Part shown: positions 56,832 to 60,693 of the stretch, piece by piece
Layout: every line of letters starts with the position of its first letter
Numbering within the stretch: position 1 is the first letter of the stretch
Origin: an uncultured Senegalimassilia sp.
Lineage (GTDB): Bacteria; Actinomycetota; Coriobacteriia; Coriobacteriales; Eggerthellaceae
Reading direction: 5' to 3'
DNA length: 60,693 nt
Assembly (NCBI RefSeq): GCF_902464545.1
Contig: NZ_CABQJR010000014.1
Location: 1 to 60,693, forward strand
Program-made: the position numbers and the translations under genes
The notes under the pieces: generated by a model
The model's database searches: none
What the model was told of the DNA's origin: nothing
What the model saw: the letters and a program-made list of their open reading frames with translations, nothing else

Positions 56832-57524
56832 TTGAACGAGTTCGATGTCAAACGGTTGAAATCGGTCACCGTCGTTACAGGGCATTATGGGGTCGGAAAG
56901 ACCAATCTGGCCATAAACCTGGCCCTTGATGCCCGGTATGCTGGACTCGATGTGCGCGTTGCCGACCTGGATGTCGTCAACCCGTATTTCCGAAGCAGCG
57001 ACTACCGGGATCTTCTCGAGGATGCCGGCGTTCAGGTGATCGCCCCGCGCTACGCGGGGACCACGCTTGATGCGCCCGCCATCTCCGGGCAGGTTTCCGC
57101 CGCCCTCGATTGGGCGCGCGGGGAGCAGGGAAGGCTGCTGCTCATCGATGCAGGCGGCGACGATGTGGGCGCTACGGCTCTCGGCAGGTTCGCACGCGGC
57201 GTCGCCGAGGGGGATTACGACCTGCTGTACGTGGTGAACCGCAGCCGCAACCTAACCCATGATCCCACCGAGGCGCTGTCCGTGCTTCGCGAGATCGAGG
57301 CGGCCAGCCACCTGCATGCCACGGCGGTTGCGAACAACACGCACCTGGCCGACTTCACCGACGGGGAAGTGCTCAGCCGCGGTGTCGGCTTCGCGCAGGA
57401 GGTCGCCGCGCTGGCCGGTTTGCCTCTGGCGTTTTCCGCGGTGCCCCGTCGTATGCTCGAAGATGCCGATATCCCGGGTGTGCGCTATCCTGTTTCGGTA
57501 CATGTGCGAAAACCCTGGGAGTAA
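56832..57524 (+). CDS. MinD/CobQ-like P-loop ATPase
   Basis: A 230-residue protein from TTG 56832. Walker A GHYGVGKTN (17-25) near the N-terminus, then DLDVVNPYFRSSDYRDLL and LLLIDAGGDDVG (about 99-110, Walker B type). It resembles the ParA/MinD group, often found beside ferredoxin oxidoreductase and acyl-CoA genes in anaerobes and sometimes thought to help metal-cofactor assembly. The exact role is unknown. It starts eight bases after the synthetase stop. Confidence 0.75.
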   Translation: MNEFDVKRLKSVTVVTGHYGVGKTNLAINLALDARYAGLDVRVADLDVVNPYFRSSDYRDLLEDAGVQVIAPRYAGTTLDAPAISGQVSAALDWARGEQGRLLLIDAGGDDVGATALGRFARGVAEGDYDLLYVVNRSRNLTHDPTEALSVLREIEAASHLHATAVANNTHLADFTDGEVLSRGVGFAQEVAALAGLPLAFSAVPRRMLEDADIPGVRYPVSVHVRKPWE

Positions 57525-57646
57525 GGGCACAGTCCGCGTCGGTGGATTCGGGCGGGGCCATGCCTCTGTTCAAGGAGTTTTTTCGGGGGAGTGTTCGATA
57601 ACCATATGCCGGTCGTTTGGCCGGCTTAGACGAGAAAGGAAGGCTC

Positions 57647-57853
57647 ATGGCAGCGATAACGGTCGATGACGGTTTCTGCAAAGGCTGCGGGTTGTGCGTG
57701 GATGCATGCCCGGCCCATATCATCGCGCTTGACCGCTCCCGCATCACGGCGAAGGGCTATCATCCGGCCCGGCTGATCGATGCGTCCAAGTGCACGGGCT
57801 GCTGCTCGTGCGCGCTTATGTGCCCTGACGTTGCGATCGAGGTGATGCGCTGA
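57647..57853 (+). CDS. 2-oxoacid:ferredoxin oxidoreductase, 4Fe-4S (delta) subunit
   Basis: A 68-residue protein, ribosome site gaaagga (57634-57640). Two 4Fe-4S motifs: C11, C14, C17, C21 (CKGCGLCVDACP) and C49, C52, C55, C59 (CTGCCSCALMCP). It carries electrons from the catalytic core to ferredoxin. It overlaps the alpha subunit gene (TGATG), so the complex is co-translated. Confidence 0.93.
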   Translation: MAAITVDDGFCKGCGLCVDACPAHIIALDRSRITAKGYHPARLIDASKCTGCCSCALMCPDVAIEVMR

Positions 57854-58920
57854 TGCCTCAGGAAAAGGTGCTCATGAAGGGCAACGAGGCTATGGCCGAG
57901 GCTGCCATCCGCGCCGGATGCCGCTTCTTCTTCGGCTACCCCATCACGCCGCAGACCGAGGTTGCCGCTTATATGGCCAAGCGCATGCCCAAGGAGGGCG
58001 GCACGTATCTGCAGGCGGAAAGCGAGATCGCAGCTATCAACATGGTTTACGGCGCATCGTCCGCGGGCGCTCGCGTCATGACGTCGTCGTCTTCGCCGGG
58101 CGTGTCGCTTAAGGGCGAGGGCGTTTCGTATATGGCGGGCGCCGATCTTCCCGGCGTTATCGTCAACGTGCAGCGCGGCGGCCCGGGTCTCGGCGGTATC
58201 CAGCCTTCCCAGTCCGACTACTGGCAGGCCACGCGCGCTATGGGCCACGGCGACTTCCAGGTGCTCGTGTTCGCGCCTTCCACCGTCCAGGAGATGGCCG
58301 ATCTGGCGTACCTGGCCTTCGAGAAGGCCGACGAGTACCGCATGCCCGCCATGATCCTGTCCGACGGCATGCTCGGCCAGATGATGGAGCCCGTCGTGCT
58401 TCCCGAGCGCGTTGAGCAGCTGCCGGAGAAGCCTTGGGCCACCACCGGCCATAAGGGCGCGCGCAAGCACAATATCGTGGACTCGCTTTATCTGACGGCA
58501 GACGAGCTCGAGCGCCTGAATATCGAGCGTTTCGAGCGCTATGAGACGGTGAAGGCACGCGAGCAGCGCGCCGAAACGTTCATGTGCGAGGATGCCGAGA
58601 TCGTGCTCGTGTCGTTCGGCGCTACCGCGCGCATCGCGCATTCGGCGGTCGTGCGCGCCCGCGCCGAGGGCATCAAGGCAGGCCTTTTGCGCCCCATCAC
58701 GCTCTGGCCGTTCCCTGTGGACGCCATCGAGGGCTGCGTGGAGACTGCGAAGGCGTTCTTGTCGGTTGAGATGAACATGGGCCAGATGGTCGATGATGTG
58801 CGACTGGCGGTCAACGGCCGTGTTCCCGTGGAGTTCTTCGGACGCACGGGCGGCATCATCCCCACGCCCGATGAGGTGCTGGGTGCTATCCGCAAGCTTG
58901 CGGGGAAGGGCGGTGAATAA
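57853..58920 (+). CDS. 2-oxoacid:ferredoxin oxidoreductase alpha subunit (Kor/Vor type)
   Basis: A 355-residue protein. FFGYPITPQTEVAAYMAKRM (about 25-44), QAESEIAAINMVYGASSAGA and TSSSSPGVSLKGEGVSY (about 76-92) are typical of the alpha subunit, with RGGPGLGGIQPSQSDYWQAT after. It resembles 3-methyl-2-oxobutanoate (VorB-type) and 2-oxoglutarate (KorA) enzymes; the sequence alone does not pick the substrate. It forms the TPP enzyme core with the beta subunit. Confidence 0.92.
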   Translation: MPQEKVLMKGNEAMAEAAIRAGCRFFFGYPITPQTEVAAYMAKRMPKEGGTYLQAESEIAAINMVYGASSAGARVMTSSSSPGVSLKGEGVSYMAGADLPGVIVNVQRGGPGLGGIQPSQSDYWQATRAMGHGDFQVLVFAPSTVQEMADLAYLAFEKADEYRMPAMILSDGMLGQMMEPVVLPERVEQLPEKPWATTGHKGARKHNIVDSLYLTADELERLNIERFERYETVKAREQRAETFMCEDAEIVLVSFGATARIAHSAVVRARAEGIKAGLLRPITLWPFPVDAIEGCVETAKAFLSVEMNMGQMVDDVRLAVNGRVPVEFFGRTGGIIPTPDEVLGAIRKLAGKGGE

Positions 58921-58921
58921 C

Positions 58922-59785
58922 ATGGCTGAGCAGAAACAGGGCGAAGGCCGCGTGGTGTTCTCGCGCCCGAAGTCGTTGCTGCCCGTGGTCACGAACTACT
59001 GCCCGGGTTGCCCGCACGGCATCGTGCACCGTTTGGTTGCCGAGGTCATCGACGAGCTTGATATCGAAGGCCGCACCGTCGGCGTCGCGCCCGTGGGATG
59101 CGCCGTCACCGCGCCGGATTTCTTCGGTTGCGACATGATCGAGGCGGCGCATGGCCGCGCCCCGGCGGTTGCCACGGGCGTTAAGCGCGTGCAGCCGGAC
59201 AACGTGGTGTTCGCCTATCAAGGCGATGGCGACCTCGCCTCCATCGGTATGGCCGAGACCGTGCATGCGGCTACGCGCGGCGAGCACATCACCGTTATCT
59301 TCATCAACAACGCCATCTACGGCATGACCGGCGGGCAGATGGCGCCCACCAGCTTGCCGAACCAGGTGACGCAGACCAGCCCCTATGGCCGCGACGTTTC
59401 CACCGCCGGCTACCCGGTTCGCGTGTGCGAGCTGCTGAGCAGCCTTGACGGCCCGGCGTATCTGGAACGCGTGACCGTGGACACGCCTAAGCATGTGCGC
59501 CAGGCCAAGCGCGCCATCAAGAAGGCGTTCCAGAACCAGATCGACGGCATCGGCTATTCGCTCGTGGAAGTGGTGTCCACGTGTCCCACGAACTGGGGTC
59601 TTACGCCGCAGGACAGCTTCGCGTGGATGCGTGAGAACATGCTGCCGTATTATCCGCTGGGCGTGTATCGCGATGTGGTGGCCGACGGGTTCGCCGATGC
59701 GGCGCAGGCCGCGGCTGCGCGCAGCGCCGACTGCCCGGTGGCCCATCCTGGGAAACGTGCCGAGGGCAAGGAGGGTGCGCGATGA
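58922..59785 (+). CDS. 2-oxoacid:ferredoxin oxidoreductase beta subunit
   Basis: A 287-residue protein from ATG 58922. NYCPGCPHG (26-34) near the start and the TPP/Mg motif GDGDLASIG ... NNAIYGMTGGQ (about 101-140) are clear. Together with alpha it decarboxylates a 2-oxoacid to acyl-CoA. It overlaps the gamma subunit gene by ATGA. Confidence 0.93.
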   Translation: MAEQKQGEGRVVFSRPKSLLPVVTNYCPGCPHGIVHRLVAEVIDELDIEGRTVGVAPVGCAVTAPDFFGCDMIEAAHGRAPAVATGVKRVQPDNVVFAYQGDGDLASIGMAETVHAATRGEHITVIFINNAIYGMTGGQMAPTSLPNQVTQTSPYGRDVSTAGYPVRVCELLSSLDGPAYLERVTVDTPKHVRQAKRAIKKAFQNQIDGIGYSLVEVVSTCPTNWGLTPQDSFAWMRENMLPYYPLGVYRDVVADGFADAAQAAAARSADCPVAHPGKRAEGKEGAR

Positions 59786-60327
59786 GCGAACCGAAACGTT
59801 GCATGCAGGCCGTCCTCGCCGGATTCGGCGGCCAGGGCATCCTGTTCGCCGGCAAAATCATCGCCAACGCCGGCCTGCTTGAGGACCGCGAGCTTTCCTG
59901 GCTTCCCAGCTACGGACCCGAGATGCGTGGCGGCACCGCCAACTGCAGCGTGTGCATCTCCGACGACCCTATCGGAAGCCCGCTCGTGCTCAACCCCGAT
60001 GTGCTCGTGGTCATGAACCAGCCGTCGCTCGACAAGTTCGAGCACAGCGTGCAGCCCGGCGGCCTGGTCATCGTGGACAGCACGCTGGTGCCGCATATCC
60101 CGGATATGCCCGGGGTCACGGTCTGCGCCGTGCCCGCCACCGCCATCGCCGAGGAAGCGGGCTTGAAGGGATTGGCCAACGTCATCCTGGTGGGCAAGCT
60201 GTTCGCGGAAACGCGTTTTTGCAGCGAGGAGGCCATCCGAGCGGCCGTGGCCGCCGTGGTGCCCGCTCGCAAGAAGGATAAGCTTGCCGGCAACCTGCGC
60301 GCCTTGGAGCTGGGCATGCAGGCGTGA
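59782..60327 (+). CDS. 2-oxoacid:ferredoxin oxidoreductase gamma subunit
   Basis: A 181-residue protein. GFGGQGILFAGKII (14-27) and YGPEMRGGTANCSV (about 44-57) are the gamma-subunit hallmarks. This completes the delta-alpha-beta-gamma set in the usual order. It should help bind CoA and tie the complex together. A strong terminator lies 210 bases downstream. Confidence 0.93.
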   Translation: MSEPKRCMQAVLAGFGGQGILFAGKIIANAGLLEDRELSWLPSYGPEMRGGTANCSVCISDDPIGSPLVLNPDVLVVMNQPSLDKFEHSVQPGGLVIVDSTLVPHIPDMPGVTVCAVPATAIAEEAGLKGLANVILVGKLFAETRFCSEEAIRAAVAAVVPARKKDKLAGNLRALELGMQA

Positions 60328-60536
60328 TCTGTGCTTGACGTATGCAAGCCGGGCATGCAGGCGAGATTCGCGTTTGACGTTGCGCAGCCGGCTGCGCGGG
60401 CGCGAACGGCGCTTGATGGCTCGAGCTTCGTATGCAAGCTCAAGATGTGCTCAAGGTTGCAAACCGAGCATGGAGGGGCGGACCGCGTTCTGTTTTGCGG
60501 AGCTGCTCGACGGCTCGGTTATGTTTAAATCTGATT
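60328..60536. other. Non-coding stretch after the gamma subunit gene
   Basis: No convincing gene. Two imperfect copies of a cgtatgcaag motif (60338-60347 and 60429-60437) and repeated gccgggcatgcaggcg / gagcatggaggggcgg phrases suggest decay or duplication. A 65-codon frame here has no ribosome site and no recognisable content. Confidence 0.35.
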
Positions 60537-60582
60537 CGAAACACCACCGGTAACTGATTGTTACCGGTGGTGTTTCGTTTCG
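60537..60582 (+). terminator. Terminator of the oxidoreductase operon
   Basis: An 18-bp stem: 60537-60554 (cgaaacaccaccggtaac) with 60560-60577, loop tgatt, followed by tttcgtt. The remaining bases to 60693 show no gene. Confidence 0.85.
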
Positions 60583-60693
60583 TTAGGGGACCTTCAGCCT
60601 TCCTCTTCGCCGAAAAGGTTTCGGAATCATAGCTGGCAGCTTATATGAGAGCTTTTTTGTCAAGCAGGGAATAAAGGGGCGACCCTCCTTCTG

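Noticed and set aside
60331..60528. 65-codon frame after the gamma subunit gene
   Set aside because: No ribosome site, no domain, repetitive composition; treated as non-coding.

Overview
The window is GC-rich DNA that looks like an actinobacterial chromosome of the class Coriobacteriia, probably an Eggerthellales-type gut anaerobe. This is inferred from base composition, frequent GTG/TTG starts and the anaerobic gene set (ackA/pta, a ferredoxin-dependent 2-oxoacid oxidoreductase, brnQ); it is not proven. It has two parts. The left part, bases 1 to about 31.35 kb, is the middle and right portion of a prophage whose left end lies outside the window. The right part, about 31.7 to 60.7 kb, is ordinary chromosome.

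Prophage layout. From 1 to 9.2 kb lies a tightly packed, translationally coupled early/middle block on the plus strand. It encodes an HNH protein, a SNF2-type helicase fused to a DNA methyltransferase, a phage-encoded DNA sliding clamp, and many small zinc-ribbon or unknown proteins, including three tandem paralogues. It ends with a DUF1492/RinA-like putative late regulator. From 9.2 to 10.4 kb is a control and packaging-start region: a small putative ribbon-helix-helix protein, AT-rich repeats, terminator-like hairpins and an HNH nuclease. From 10.4 to 27.2 kb is an HK97-type siphovirus morphogenesis module: terS, terL, portal, ClpP-like protease, major capsid protein, connectors, tail tube, a -1 frameshifted tail chaperone pair, tape measure, distal tail protein, tail endopeptidase and baseplate/receptor proteins. 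From 26.3 to 29.4 kb is a complete diversity-generating retroelement (DGR): a variable tail-tip protein, an Avd-like accessory protein, a template repeat and a reverse transcriptase. All 11 differences between the 128-bp template and variable repeats fall at template adenines. From 29.4 to 31.3 kb are two small genes, a Dp-1-like holin and a Sec-exported amidase endolysin, closed by a strong terminator.

Chromosome layout. After a 350-bp junction without convincing genes come: a lipid kinase (minus strand); RNase D, a membrane zinc peptidase, xseA-xseB and ackA, convergent with pta; a family 2 glycosyltransferase; brnQ-coaX; a fused CydDC-like ABC exporter; a phosphodiesterase/dGTPase pair (minus strand); dnaG; def-fmt-rsmB; an XRE-cupin regulator followed by an acyl-CoA synthetase and a MinD-like ATPase; and a four-subunit 2-oxoacid:ferredoxin oxidoreductase. 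The last set suggests oxidation of 2-oxoacids to acyl-CoA with ferredoxin reduction.

The most notable system is the DGR, which is poised to diversify the phage's putative receptor-binding protein. The class is known. This copy looks intact, and its reverse transcriptase carries an unusual motif variant (LGSEPDQ instead of the usual LGxxxSQ) and a long Avd.
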